Shown: positions 8,500 to 17,677 of the stretch, in pieces
Layout of the letters: every line of letters begins with the position of its first letter
How positions within the stretch are numbered: the first letter of the stretch is position 1
From: Klenkia sp. PcliD-1-E
GTDB taxonomy: Bacteria; Actinomycetota; Actinomycetes; Mycobacteriales; Geodermatophilaceae
NCBI RefSeq assembly: GCF_024124375.1
Contig: NZ_JAMXRZ010000007.1
Location: 1-54,350, forward strand
Reading direction: 5' to 3'
Length of the DNA stretch: 54,350 nt
Translations under genes and position numbers: made by a program
The notes under the pieces: generated by a model
Told to the model about the DNA's origin: nothing
Databases searched by the model: none
Seen by the model: only the letters and a program-made list of their open reading frames with translations

Positions 8500-8756
8500 C
8501 ACCGTTCCTCCACCGTCGCCGCGGCCTCCCCGCGGGACGCCGTCGGACGTCGCGAGCTTAGGCAGTCAGGGCCACCAGGCGGTCCCTCCGCCGCGGTCCG
8601 GGGCGTCCCGTGGGGCAGCCGGTGCCGACGGGGCCGGTGGTGGCCCTGGTGCGGCGGACCGGTCCGTCGCACCGTCCCGCGTCCCGGGGCACGAGCGGCT
8701 CGACCACTACCCTCGGGTCAGCCCCGACCACGGCGGGTGGGGCGGAGGGGGAGGTC
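8500..8756. promoter_or_regulatory. Divergent promoter region of the sugar genes
   Basis: This is a non-coding gap of about 257 bases. On the minus strand TAAGCT (8555-8560) is a -10 candidate for the acyltransferase/isomerase gene, giving a leader of about 50 bases. On the plus strand TACCCT (8708-8713) is a -10 candidate for the aminotransferase gene. I saw no small gene here. Confidence 0.4.
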
Positions 8757-9893
8757 ATGGCGGCACGTCCGGGCGGAACGGTCGGCGTCGACGCCGTCGT
8801 CCCCCTCAACGACCTGCGGCGCGGCTTCGACGCGATGGCCGACGAGCTGCAGGCGGTCGTCGCGGGGGTGCTCTCCGCCGGCTGGTACGTGCTCGGGCCG
8901 CAGCACGACGCGTTCGAGACCGAGCTCGCGGCCGCCATGGGCGTGCGGCACGCCGTCGCCGTCGCCAACGGGACGGACGCCCTCGAGCTGGCGCTGCTCT
9001 CGGTCGGCTGCCGTCCCGGCGACGAGGTCGTGACGGCCGCCAACGCCGGCGCCTACACCACGACCGCGGCGATGAAGGCCGGCCTGCGGCCCCGCTTCGC
9101 CGACGTGGACCCCGACTCCCTCCTGCTCACCGCCGACACGGTCGGCCCGGTCCTGACCCCCCGGACCAGGGCGGTCGTGGTGACCCACCTCTACGGCCGC
9201 ATGGCATCGACCAGGGCCCTGGTCGAGCTGTGCCGCTCGACCGGCGTCGCACTGGTCGAGGACTGCGCCCAGGCCGCGGGTGCCGTCGGTCCGGACGGAC
9301 CGGCGGGCTCGCTCGGGGACGTCGCCGCGATCAGCTTCTTCCCGACCAAGAACCTCGGCGCCCTCGGCGACGCCGGTGCGGTGCTCACCGACGACCCCGA
9401 GCGCGCCGGCCTGCTGCGCCGGCTGCGGCAGTACGGGTGGTCGTCGAAGTACACGGTGGTCCAGGAGCACGGGCGCAACAGCCGCCTGGACGAGGTGCAG
9501 GCGGCGGTGCTGCGCGCCAAGCTGCCCCACCTGGCGTCGTGGAACGCCGCACGCCGTGACGTGGTCGCTCGCTACTCGGCTGCCCTCGGGGACGGTCCCC
9601 GCCGGATGGTGCACGGCTCGGCCACCGGCAGCCCGGCGTACGTGGGGCACCTGGCCGTGATGACCAGCCCGGACCGCGACCGCGACCGCGGACTGCTCGA
9701 CGCCGCCGGGGTGCGCACCGACGTGCACTACCCGGTGCCCGACCACCGGCAGCCGCTGCTCGCCATCGAGCACGCCGCGACCGCGCTGCCGGTCACCGAG
9801 CGCGCTGCGGCCTCCGTGCTCACGCTGCCGTGCTTCCCGGAACTGACCGACCTCGAGATCGAGCGGGTGTGCGATGTTCTCCAGCAGCTCTGA
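8757..9893 (+). CDS. DegT/DnrJ/EryC1-family sugar 3-aminotransferase (FdtB/QdtB-like)
   Basis: A 378-residue PLP-dependent aminotransferase acting on a nucleotide-linked keto sugar. Motifs are VANGTDALELAL (PLP phosphate contact), VEDCAQAAGA and the PLP lysine K198 in FFPTKNLGALGDAGA. ATG 8757 is chosen because GGAGGGGGAGG lies just upstream and homology begins at VVPLNDLRRGF. A GTG at 8610 would add an unsupported 49-residue extension. The gene overlaps the next glycosyltransferase by 20 bases. It is divergent from the fused ketoisomerase/acetyltransferase that would supply its 3-keto substrate and acetylate its product. Confidence 0.9.
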   Translation: MAARPGGTVGVDAVVPLNDLRRGFDAMADELQAVVAGVLSAGWYVLGPQHDAFETELAAAMGVRHAVAVANGTDALELALLSVGCRPGDEVVTAANAGAYTTTAAMKAGLRPRFADVDPDSLLLTADTVGPVLTPRTRAVVVTHLYGRMASTRALVELCRSTGVALVEDCAQAAGAVGPDGPAGSLGDVAAISFFPTKNLGALGDAGAVLTDDPERAGLLRRLRQYGWSSKYTVVQEHGRNSRLDEVQAAVLRAKLPHLASWNAARRDVVARYSAALGDGPRRMVHGSATGSPAYVGHLAVMTSPDRDRDRGLLDAAGVRTDVHYPVPDHRQPLLAIEHAATALPVTERAAASVLTLPCFPELTDLEIERVCDVLQQL

Positions 9894-10899
9894 GCTCCCG
9901 ACCCTCGCCCGCCCGGCGCAGTCGGCGGAGGGGCGGTCCCCCGGGCCCGTGCTCCACTCGGTCGTCGTGCCGGTCTACGGCAACGAGGCGACGATCCCGG
10001 CCCTGCTGGACCGCCTGGCCGACCTGTCCCGGACCCTGCCCGGGGGCTTCGAGGCGGTGTTCGTGGTCGACGGGTCCCCCGACGGGTCCCTGCTGCTGCT
10101 GCGGCGCCTCCTCCCCGAGTACGACCTGCGCGCCCAGCTGGTCACACTGTCGCGGAACTACGGGTCCTTCTCGGCCATCCGGGCCGGGCTCGCGGTCGCC
10201 CGGGGCGAACGCGTCGCGGTGATGGCGGCGGACCTGCAGGAGCCGGTCTCCCTGGTCGTCGACATCTTCGCCCAGCTGGCCACCGGCCGGCACGACGTCG
10301 CGGTGGGGGTCCGGACCGGCCGCGACGACCCGGCCCTGTCCAGCATCGCCTCGCGCACCTTCTGGGGTCTGTACCGGCGGCTCGTGCAGAAGGACCTGCC
10401 CGCCGGCGGCGTGGACATGTTCGGCTGCACCCGGCAGGTCGTGACGGAGCTGCTGCGGCTGGACGAGTCGCACACCAGCCTGGTGGGCCTGGTCTACTGG
10501 CTGGGTTTCCGGCGCGCCGAGGTGCCCTACGCCCGACAGGAGCGCGAGCACGGCAGCAGCGGGTGGAGCCTGCGCAAGAAGCTCCGGTACATGAACGACA
10601 GCATCTTCTCCTTCACCGACCTGCCGATCACCGTCCTGATCACCGCCGGCTTCCTCGGCGTGGTGCTGTCGGTCGTCGCCGGCATCGCGGTGTTCGTGGC
10701 CTGGGCCACCGGCAACGTCGAGGTCGAGGGCTACACCCCGTTGATGCTCATGCTGTTCCTGCTGTGCTCCTCCATCCTGCTGGCGCTGGGCATCGTGGGT
10801 TCCTACGTGTGGCGGACCTACGAGAACAGCAAGCGGCGACCCGGCGCCGTCGCGATGAGCCACGAGACCTTCCCGGGCCGGGATGACGTCGCCCGCTGA
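9874..10899 (+). CDS. Family 2 glycosyltransferase, GtrB/polyprenyl-phosphate hexosyltransferase-like, membrane-anchored
   Basis: A 341-residue GT-A enzyme of the GtrB/DPM1 group that would place a sugar on undecaprenyl phosphate at the inner face of the membrane. The catalytic domain (about 30-250) shows SVVVPVYGNE, FVVDGSPDGS, LSRNYGSFSAIRAGL and MAADLQEP, and two C-terminal helices follow (about 250-310). ATG 9874 lies inside the aminotransferase gene (20-base overlap), and its own 3' end overlaps gtrA. This arrangement suggests that the activated amino sugar is loaded on a lipid carrier and flipped by the GtrA-like partner. Confidence 0.9.
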   Translation: MFSSSSELPTLARPAQSAEGRSPGPVLHSVVVPVYGNEATIPALLDRLADLSRTLPGGFEAVFVVDGSPDGSLLLLRRLLPEYDLRAQLVTLSRNYGSFSAIRAGLAVARGERVAVMAADLQEPVSLVVDIFAQLATGRHDVAVGVRTGRDDPALSSIASRTFWGLYRRLVQKDLPAGGVDMFGCTRQVVTELLRLDESHTSLVGLVYWLGFRRAEVPYARQEREHGSSGWSLRKKLRYMNDSIFSFTDLPITVLITAGFLGVVLSVVAGIAVFVAWATGNVEVEGYTPLMLMLFLLCSSILLALGIVGSYVWRTYENSKRRPGAVAMSHETFPGRDDVAR

Positions 10900-11371
10900 C
10901 CGTCCGGGCGGCGCCGCCGTCCCGCGCACGGTGGGGCAGCTCGTCCGCTTCGCCCTCGTCGGCGGTTCGAACACCCTGGTCACCTTCGCGCTGTTCGTGC
11001 TGCTCCAGCGGTGGCTGCCCCCGGGTGTGGCGTACACGGTGGTGTTCGCCCTCGGCCTGGCCTACACCACGGCGATGACGTCGCGGGTGGTGTTCGGGAG
11101 CCGGCCGACGTGGCGCCGGTCGGCGCTGTTCGCCGGCTGGTACCTCGCCGTCTACGGGGTGGGGCTGGCCGTGGTCGGTGCCCTCCACGCCGTCGCTCAG
11201 CCCTCCGCCGTGGTCACCGCACTGGTCACGGTGGCGGTCACCGCGCCGCTGACCTTCGTCGGTGGACGCGTGCTCTTCGGCGGACCGGTCCCGGCAGCCG
11301 CACCCCCGGTCCGCGACCGGGCCGAGCCAGGCACCGCCGTCAGGGGGTCGGGTCCGTCAGGAAGGTGGTGA
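10883..11371 (+). CDS. GtrA family membrane protein (putative polyprenyl-linked sugar flippase)
   Basis: A 162-residue protein with four predicted helices. The N-terminal FALVGGSNTLVTFALFVLL is typical of GtrA/PF04138 (FxxVGxxNTxxxF). The family is thought to flip undecaprenyl-phosphate-linked sugars made by GtrB-type enzymes, and here the GtrB-like gene overlaps it by 17 bases upstream. ATG 10883 is the only sensible start. The gene runs 32 bases into the 3' end of the convergent meaB, which gives it a short polar tail rich in Gly, Pro and Arg. Confidence 0.88.
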   Translation: MTSPADRPGGAAVPRTVGQLVRFALVGGSNTLVTFALFVLLQRWLPPGVAYTVVFALGLAYTTAMTSRVVFGSRPTWRRSALFAGWYLAVYGVGLAVVGALHAVAQPSAVVTALVTVAVTAPLTFVGGRVLFGGPVPAAAPPVRDRAEPGTAVRGSGPSGRW

Positions 11372-12311
11372 GCAGCTCACGGGCGGCCAGCGCCGGGGTC
11401 AGCTCCCCGGCCAACACCTGACGCTCCAGGTCCGGCGCCGACGCCCGGACGGCGGGGTGCTCGCGCAGCCGCGCCTCCAGGCCGTCGCGGACCAGCTGCC
11501 AGGTCCAGCGCACCTGCTGCGCGTTGCGCCGGCGGTCGAACTCCCCCGACGCCCTCAGCTGCTCGGTGTGCGCGACCACCTGGGCCCACACCAGGTCCAG
11601 CCCCTCGCCGGTCAACCCCGCGCAGGTCAGCACCGGGACGTCCCACTCGGACTCCCCGCGCAGCATCCGGATCGCCCCGGCCAGCTCGCGGGCCGCCGTC
11701 CGGGCGTCGCCGGCGGCCGGGCCGTCGGCCTTGTTCACCGCGATGACGTCGGCGATCTCCAGGATCCCGCGCTTGATGCCCTGCAGGGAGTCCCCGGTGC
11801 GGGCCAGCGTGAGGAACAGGAAGGTGTCGACCATCTCCGCGACGGTGACCTCGCTCTGCCCCACCCCGACGGTCTCCACCAGCACCACGTCGTGGCCGGC
11901 GGCCTCCACGACCACCATCGACTCCCGGGTGGCCTGCGCGACCCCGCCCAGCGTGCCCGCGGTCGGCGACGGCCGGATGAAGGCCGCGGGGTCGACCGAG
12001 AGCCGGGCCATGCGGGTCTTGTCACCCAGGATCGACCCACCGGACCGCGCCGAGGACGGGTCGACCGCCAGGACGGCGACCCGGTGCCCGGCGGCGGTCA
12101 GGTCGATGCCCAGCTGGTCGATGAAGGTCGACTTGCCGACCCCGGGCACCCCGCTGATGCCCACCCGCTGCGCACCACCGGCGTGCGGCAGCAGCTCGAC
12201 CAGCAGCTCCTGCGCGCGCTCCCGGTGGTCGGCCCGCCGCGACTCCACCAGCGTGATGGCCCGGGCGATGGACCGGCGGTCGCCGGCGAGGACGCCCTCC
12301 GCCAGCTCCAT
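11340..12311 (-). CDS. meaB: Methylmalonyl-CoA mutase-associated GTPase MeaB
   Basis: A 323-residue G3E-family P-loop GTPase. It gates cobalamin loading and protects methylmalonyl-CoA mutase. Walker A is GVPGVGKST (54-62), VDPSS follows, the switch region VETVGVGQSE is intact, and the base-specificity motif is NKAD. ATG 12311 forms TGATG with the stop of mutB, so it is the last gene of mutA-mutB-meaB. Its stop lies inside the 3' end of the opposing GtrA gene. The older name ArgK is used for the same family. Confidence 0.95.
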   Translation of the reverse strand: MELAEGVLAGDRRSIARAITLVESRRADHRERAQELLVELLPHAGGAQRVGISGVPGVGKSTFIDQLGIDLTAAGHRVAVLAVDPSSARSGGSILGDKTRMARLSVDPAAFIRPSPTAGTLGGVAQATRESMVVVEAAGHDVVLVETVGVGQSEVTVAEMVDTFLFLTLARTGDSLQGIKRGILEIADVIAVNKADGPAAGDARTAARELAGAIRMLRGESEWDVPVLTCAGLTGEGLDLVWAQVVAHTEQLRASGEFDRRRNAQQVRWTWQLVRDGLEARLREHPAVRASAPDLERQVLAGELTPALAARELLTTFLTDPTP

Positions 12312-14518
12312 CAGTGGCCGAGGCGGGCCGACAGCTCCCGCAGCAGCTGCTGGGCCGCCGTCGCGATGACCGTGCCGGGCGGGAACACCGCCGCCGCACC
12401 CATGTCCTTCAGCGTCTGGACGTCGTCCGGCGGGATCACGCCCCCGACGACGATGAGCACATCGTCGGCGCCGAGCTCGGCCAGCGCGTCGCGCAGCGCC
12501 GGGACCAGCGTCAGGTGACCGGCGGCAAGCGACGAGACGCCGACGACGTGCACGTCGGCCTCCACCGCCTGCCGGGCGACCTCCTCCGGCGTCTGGAACA
12601 GCGGGCCGACGTCGACGTCGAAGCCGAGGTCGGCGAACGCGGTGGCGATGACCTTCTGCCCGCGGTCGTGGCCGTCCTGGCCCATCTTGGCGACCAGGAT
12701 GCGGGGACGGCGCCCCTCGGCCTCGGCGAAGGCCTCGGTCATCCGGCGGGTCTCCTCCATCGGGCCCCCCTCCCCTGCCTCCTCGCGGTACACCCCGGAG
12801 ATGGTGCGCACCTGGCCGGCGTGCCGGCCGTACACCTTCTCCAGGGCGTCGGAGATCTCCCCGACCGTGGCCTTCGCACGCGCGGCGTCGACGGCCAGGG
12901 CCAGCAGGTTGTTCTCCAGCTCCTGCCCGCGCTTGCCGTCGGCGGCGGCCTGCGCCGCCTCGGTCAGCCTGCGCAGCGCGGCCTCGCACGCGTCGGTGTC
13001 GCGCTCCTCGCGCAGCCGGCGCAGCCGCTCGACCTGCTGGGCGAGCACGTCGGCGTTGTCCACCCGCAGCACCTCGACGGCCTCGTCGGCCTCGACCGGG
13101 TACTTGTTCACCCCGATGACCGGCTGGCGGCCGGAGTCGATGCGGGCCTGGGTGCGGGCGGCGGCCTCCTCGATGCGCAGCTTGGGGATGCCGTCGCTGA
13201 TCGCCTGCGCCATCCCGCCGGCTGCCTCGACCTCCTCGATGTGCGCCCACGCCTTGCGGGCCAGCTCGTAGGTCAGCCGCTCCACGTGGGCCGACCCGCC
13301 CCAGGGGTCGATGACCCGGGTCGTGCCCGACTCCTGCTGCAGCAGCAGCTGGGTGTTGCGGGCGATCCGGGCGGAGAAGTCCGTCGGCAGCGCGAGCGCC
13401 TCGTCCAGGGCGTTGGTGTGCAGCGACTGCGTGTGGCCCTGGGTGGCGGCCATGGCCTCCACGCAGGTGCGGACGACGTTGTTGTAGACGTCCTGCGCGG
13501 TCAGCGACCACCCCGAGGTCTGCGAGTGCGTGCGCAGCGACAGCGACTTGGGGTTGGTGGCGCCCTCGCGCTCGACGAGCTTGGCCCACAGCAGCCGGCC
13601 GGCGCGGAGCTTGGCGACCTCCATGAAGAAGTTCATCCCGATGCCCCAGAAGAAGCTCAGCCGGGGCGCGAAGGCGTCGACGTCCAGCCCGGCCTCGCGG
13701 CCGGCCTTGAGGTACTCCACGCCGTCGGCGAGCGTGTACGCCAGCTCCAGGTCGGCCGTCGCGCCGGCCTCCTGGATGTGGTACCCGGAGATCGAGATCG
13801 AGTTGAACCGGGGCATCCGCTGCGACGTGTAGGCGAAGATGTCGCTGATCACCTGCATCGAGGGCCCCGGGGGGTAGATGTAGGTGTTGCGGACCATGAA
13901 CTCCTTGAGGATGTCGTTCTGGATGGTCCCGCTCAGCTGCTCCGGCGCCACCCCCTGCTCCTCGGCCGCCACGATGTAGAGCGCGAGCACCGGCAGCACG
14001 GCGCCGTTCATGGTCATCGACACGCTCATCCGGTCCAGCGGGATGCCGTCGAAGAGCTGCCGCATGTCGTAGATGGAGTCGATGGCCACCCCGGCCATGC
14101 CGACGTCGCCGGGCACCCGCGGGTGGTCGGAGTCGTAGCCCCGGTGGGTGGGCAGGTCGAAGGCGACCGACAGGCCCTTCTGCCCGGCGGCGAGGTTGCG
14201 CCGGTAGAAGGCGTTGGACGCCGCTGCCGTGGAGAAGCCGGCGTACTGCCGAACCGTCCAGGGCTGGGTGGTGTACATCGTCGGGTAGGGCCCGCGGCCG
14301 TAGGGCGGCAGGCCCGGGTAGCCGTCGAGGAAGTCCAGGCCCTCGAGGTCGGCGGCGGTCAGCAGCGGCGGCACCTCGATGCCCTCGGGGGTCTCCCACG
14401 CGGCCTCGCCCACCGAGCGTCCGGTGCGCTCGGCGAACTCCGCCGCCCAGTCGGCGGCCGAGGCGGCCTCGGCCGGCGTGCCCAGCTCGAGGGACCCGAA
14501 GTCGGGGATGGCGCTCAT
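12311..14518 (-). CDS. mutB: Methylmalonyl-CoA mutase, large (catalytic) subunit
   Basis: A 735-residue adenosylcobalamin enzyme that interconverts methylmalonyl-CoA and succinyl-CoA, linking propionate, odd-chain fatty acid and branched amino acid breakdown to the TCA cycle. The N-terminal TIM barrel has the [20 protein letters not shown] signature and [12 protein letters not shown]. The C-terminal cobalamin domain has DGHDRG at 615-620 with the cobalt-ligand H617. The length is normal for the family. ATG 14518 shares ATGA with the end of mutA. Confidence 0.97.
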   Translation of the reverse strand: MSAIPDFGSLELGTPAEAASAADWAAEFAERTGRSVGEAAWETPEGIEVPPLLTAADLEGLDFLDGYPGLPPYGRGPYPTMYTTQPWTVRQYAGFSTAAASNAFYRRNLAAGQKGLSVAFDLPTHRGYDSDHPRVPGDVGMAGVAIDSIYDMRQLFDGIPLDRMSVSMTMNGAVLPVLALYIVAAEEQGVAPEQLSGTIQNDILKEFMVRNTYIYPPGPSMQVISDIFAYTSQRMPRFNSISISGYHIQEAGATADLELAYTLADGVEYLKAGREAGLDVDAFAPRLSFFWGIGMNFFMEVAKLRAGRLLWAKLVEREGATNPKSLSLRTHSQTSGWSLTAQDVYNNVVRTCVEAMAATQGHTQSLHTNALDEALALPTDFSARIARNTQLLLQQESGTTRVIDPWGGSAHVERLTYELARKAWAHIEEVEAAGGMAQAISDGIPKLRIEEAAARTQARIDSGRQPVIGVNKYPVEADEAVEVLRVDNADVLAQQVERLRRLREERDTDACEAALRRLTEAAQAAADGKRGQELENNLLALAVDAARAKATVGEISDALEKVYGRHAGQVRTISGVYREEAGEGGPMEETRRMTEAFAEAEGRRPRILVAKMGQDGHDRGQKVIATAFADLGFDVDVGPLFQTPEEVARQAVEADVHVVGVSSLAAGHLTLVPALRDALAELGADDVLIVVGGVIPPDDVQTLKDMGAAAVFPPGTVIATAAQQLLRELSARLGH

Positions 14519-16401
14519 GCCCGTGCTCCCAGCAGCTCGTCGAGGGTGGTGGTCAGGACGTCGACGGCGTCGCAGCCGGCGAACACGTAGCCGTCGACGC
14601 CCTCGACGGAGAGGTCGGGCTTCCCGGCCAGCCAGATGCGCTCCGCCCCGGCCTCGCGCAGCTCACGTGCCAGGTCCGCGGCGGCGGCCGCGTAGTCCTT
14701 GTCGGACCCGCAGATGCAGGCCATCCTCGCCCCGCCCAGCTCGGACACCCCGTCCCCGGACGGGGTCGCCAGCCCGCCGGCCTGGAACAGGTTGGCCGCG
14801 AAGGTCAGCCGTGCGGTGTGCGCCGCGGGCTTCCCGAGAGTGGCCAGGTAGACCACCGGACGGTCGGCCGGTTCCTCCGCCCGGTCACGCAGGTCCTCGA
14901 AGGCCTGCGCCGCACGGACCCGGGGCAGCCCACCGCCGGAGGCGACGGGGGCCGGACGCCGGTCGGGCAGCACCTCGGCGATGTTGGGGAACTCGCTGAC
15001 CCCGGTGATGGCGTCCTTCCGGGTGGCGATGCGGCGGGACCGGGCCGCCCACGCCGCGGCGCACCGCTCCGCGACCAGGCCCGAGGACAGCGCCGCGGCG
15101 TACCCGCCGGCCCGCTCCAGCTCGGTGAACAGCTCCCACGCCGCGTGCGCCAGCGCGTCGGTCAGCGACTCCACGTACCAGGACCCGCCGGCCGGGTCGA
15201 GCACCCGGCCCAGGTGGCTCTCCTCCAGCAGCAGCGCCTGCGTGTTGCGGGCGATCCGCTGGGCGAAGGGGTCGGGCAGGCCGAGCGCGGCGTCGAAGGG
15301 CACCACGGTGATCGCGTCGGCCCCGCCCACGCCGGCGGCGAAGGCGGCGACCGTGGTGCGCAGCATGTTCACCCAGGGGTCGCGCGCGGTGACCATGACC
15401 GAGGAGGTCACCGCGTGCTGCCGCATGCCGCGGTCGGCGGCCGGGATGCCGGAGGCCTCGCCGACCCGGTCCCACAGCCGCCGGGCCGCGCGCAACGTCG
15501 CGATGGTGGTGAACTGGTCGGCGGTGGCGGCGAACCGGAACTCCAGCGCCCGCGCCGCGTCGGCGACCGGCAGCCCGTCGTCGGTGAGCGCCCGCAGGTA
15601 GGCCACGCCGCTCGAGAGGGCGCAGGCCAGCTCCTCGACCGCGGTCGCCCCGGCCTCGTGCACCACGGTCGTGTCGACGACGACCGTGCGCAGGTCGTCG
15701 TGCGCCGCGACCCGGCGGGCCCACCCGCCCAGCCCGGACAGGTCGGCGGGGACCCCGGTGCGTGCCTGGTCACCCAGCGGGTCCAGACCCAGGTTGCCCC
15801 CCGGCGCCAGCGGGCGGTGACCCAGGAGGGACAGGAACGCCTCGGCCGCCGCCTCCCCGCCCTGCAGGGTCACCGGCGCCAGGTCCAGCAGCACCCCGTC
15901 GAGCACCTCGCCCAGCGCGTCCACCGGGACGCCGCCCTCGCCCAGCACCAGCCAGAGGGAGGTGACGCCGTGCTCCAGGTCGGCGCCGACCGCGTCCTTC
16001 GTCGTCCCCACGTCGGGGTCGGCGTGCCGCTGCCGGACGTCCCAGCCCGCCGGCGTGGCCGTCGCGGCCTGGCCGTCGGCGGCCGAGGGTGCCGGGCGGA
16101 CCACCCGCGAGCCGCGGACGAACGGCGGCAGGCCCGGGGCACCCGGGTCGGGCAGGCCGGCGACGTCGGCGGCGGTGTAGAGCGGGCCGACCGACACCCC
16201 GGTCGCCACGGTGCGGCGCAGTGCGTCCTCGACCGGGTCCGGCAGGTCCTCGCGACCGGCCTTGCGCAGCACCCCGGCCACCAGCTCGCGCCAGCGGTCG
16301 CGGTCGACCGGGGGGAACTCCCCGGCCAGCACGAGCCTGTCGGGGGCCGGCGGGTCGTCGGGGGCGGCGACCGGCTCGGTCCCGGGGGCGGGGTGGCTCA
16401 T
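14515..16401 (-). CDS. mutA: Methylmalonyl-CoA mutase, small subunit
   Basis: A 628-residue partner subunit of the mutase heterodimer. It keeps the barrel architecture ([31 protein letters not shown]) but has no DxHxxG cobalamin motif in its C-terminal domain, where [13 protein letters not shown] is found. This is as expected for the non-catalytic subunit. ATG 16401 is preceded by AGGAG at a longer-than-usual spacing of about 14 bases. It is the first gene of mutA-mutB-meaB, with 88 bases upstream containing an inverted repeat. Confidence 0.95.
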   Translation of the reverse strand: MSHPAPGTEPVAAPDDPPAPDRLVLAGEFPPVDRDRWRELVAGVLRKAGREDLPDPVEDALRRTVATGVSVGPLYTAADVAGLPDPGAPGLPPFVRGSRVVRPAPSAADGQAATATPAGWDVRQRHADPDVGTTKDAVGADLEHGVTSLWLVLGEGGVPVDALGEVLDGVLLDLAPVTLQGGEAAAEAFLSLLGHRPLAPGGNLGLDPLGDQARTGVPADLSGLGGWARRVAAHDDLRTVVVDTTVVHEAGATAVEELACALSSGVAYLRALTDDGLPVADAARALEFRFAATADQFTTIATLRAARRLWDRVGEASGIPAADRGMRQHAVTSSVMVTARDPWVNMLRTTVAAFAAGVGGADAITVVPFDAALGLPDPFAQRIARNTQALLLEESHLGRVLDPAGGSWYVESLTDALAHAAWELFTELERAGGYAAALSSGLVAERCAAAWAARSRRIATRKDAITGVSEFPNIAEVLPDRRPAPVASGGGLPRVRAAQAFEDLRDRAEEPADRPVVYLATLGKPAAHTARLTFAANLFQAGGLATPSGDGVSELGGARMACICGSDKDYAAAAADLARELREAGAERIWLAGKPDLSVEGVDGYVFAGCDAVDVLTTTLDELLGARA

Positions 16402-16431
16402 CGTCGAATCACCGTTCTCCTGCGAGTGCGT

Positions 16432-16467
16432 CGCCGCTGTGTCTACCGGACGGGACCGACAGCGGCG
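16432..16467. promoter_or_regulatory. Inverted repeat upstream of mutA
   Basis: A perfect 9-base inverted repeat, cgccgctgt (16432-16440) and acagcggcg (16459-16467), separated by 18 bases. It lies between the stop of the M20 gene and the start of mutA. It may be an operator for the mut operon or a hairpin ending the upstream transcript; the long spacer favours a protein-binding site. Confidence 0.4.
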
Positions 16468-16489
16468 CAGTCGAGGAGTGTCGGGACGG

Positions 16490-17677
16490 TCACACCTGAC
16501 TGCTGGCCGTGGGGACGTCGGCGGCCAGCGCCTGCAGCGCGGTGCGGGCCAGCAGCCGGACGCCGACCCCGATGGCGCGCTCGTCGACGTCGAAGGTGCC
16601 GCGGTGCAGGTCGAGGGGGCCGCCGCCGCCGTGCGTGCCCAGCCGGGCCAGCGCGATCGGCAGCCGCTCGGCGAACCAGCCGAAGTCCTCCCCGCCCATG
16701 CTCTGCGGGGACTGCACCACCCCGTCGGCGCCGACCGTCTCGATGGCCGCGGTGCGCAGCAGCGCGACGCCGCGGGGGTCGTTGACCACCGGGGGCACAC
16801 CGCGCACGTAGTCGACGTCCACGGTGGCCCCGGAGTCCTCGCCCACCCGGTGCACCAGCCGGCGGACCAGGTCCTCGGCGCCCTCCCAGACGGTGCGGTC
16901 CAGCACCCGCAGCGTGCCGCGCAGCGACCCGGTCTGCGGGATGGCGTTGGCCGCGACCCCGGCGTCCACCGCACCCCAGACCAGCGACAGCGCAGCCCGC
17001 GGGTCGACCTGCCGGGACAGCAGGCCGGGCACCTCGGTGACCACCCGGGCCAGGGCGTGCACCAGGTCGACGGTCAGCTGGGGCCGGGCGGTGTGCCCGC
17101 CGGGCCCGGTGAGGGTGACCTCGATGCGGTCGCAGGCCGCGGTGATCGAGCCGGTGCGCAGGCCGACCTTGCCGGCCGGGACGGAGGGGTCGCAGTGCAG
17201 CGCGAAGGCCCGGACGGCGCCGTCGAGGACGCCGGCCTCCAGCACCTGCAGCGCCCCGCCGGGCACCTGCTCCTCGGCCGGCTGGAACACGCAGCGCACC
17301 GTGCCGGCGAGGTCGGGCAGCGCCGCGAGCGCCCGGGCGACCCCGAGCAGCACGGTGGTGTGCACGTCGTGCCCGCAGGCGTGGCACATGCCCGGCCGCG
17401 TGGAGGCGTAGGGCACGTCCTTGAGGTCGGCCAGGGGCAGCGCGTCGATGTCGGCGCGCAGCACGGTGACCGGGCCCGACGTCCCCACGTCGCAGACCAG
17501 CCCGGTACCGCCGGGCAGCCGGCGGGTGGGCAGGCCGGCCCGGCGCAGCTGGCGCTCGAGGTAGGCGGTCGTCTCGTGCTCGGCGAAGCCGAGCTCGGGG
17601 TGGGCGTGCAGGTGCCGGCGGGTGGCCACGAGCTCGTCGTGGTGGGCCTCCACCCAGGCATCGACGTCTTCGCTCAC
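16490..17677 (-). CDS. M20 family metallo-amidohydrolase (AmiB1/hippurate hydrolase-like)
   Basis: A 395-residue zinc peptidase/amidohydrolase that would hydrolyse N-acyl amino acids or small peptides in the cytoplasm. Visible metal and catalytic motifs are LRADIDALPL, HACGHDVHTT, FQPAEEQ and MGGEDFGWF, with a dimerisation domain (about 180-290) between the catalytic halves. Start GTG 17677 shares GTGA with the stop of the GCS2 ligase gene, so the two are co-translated. The position near lpdA and the nucleoside phosphorylase recalls amiA1/amiB1 in mycobacteria. The exact substrate cannot be read from sequence. Confidence 0.9.
   Translation of the reverse strand: MSEDVDAWVEAHHDELVATRRHLHAHPELGFAEHETTAYLERQLRRAGLPTRRLPGGTGLVCDVGTSGPVTVLRADIDALPLADLKDVPYASTRPGMCHACGHDVHTTVLLGVARALAALPDLAGTVRCVFQPAEEQVPGGALQVLEAGVLDGAVRAFALHCDPSVPAGKVGLRTGSITAACDRIEVTLTGPGGHTARPQLTVDLVHALARVVTEVPGLLSRQVDPRAALSLVWGAVDAGVAANAIPQTGSLRGTLRVLDRTVWEGAEDLVRRLVHRVGEDSGATVDVDYVRGVPPVVNDPRGVALLRTAAIETVGADGVVQSPQSMGGEDFGWFAERLPIALARLGTHGGGGPLDLHRGTFDVDERAIGVGVRLLARTALQALAADVPTASSQV

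Noticed and set aside
8610-8756. Upstream GTG start for the sugar aminotransferase
   Set aside because: The extension has no family match, and a strong GGAGG-type site directly precedes ATG 8757.
5279-11371. Surface-sugar block as a recently acquired genomic island
   Set aside because: No integrase, tRNA, direct-repeat boundary or obvious drop in GC content accompanies it. It may be lineage-specific, but recent transfer is not supported by the sequence.
16402-16489. Cobalamin riboswitch upstream of mutA
   Set aside because: The gap is only 88 bases and shows no B12-box-like conserved segment, only a 9-base inverted repeat. The leader is too short for this riboswitch class.
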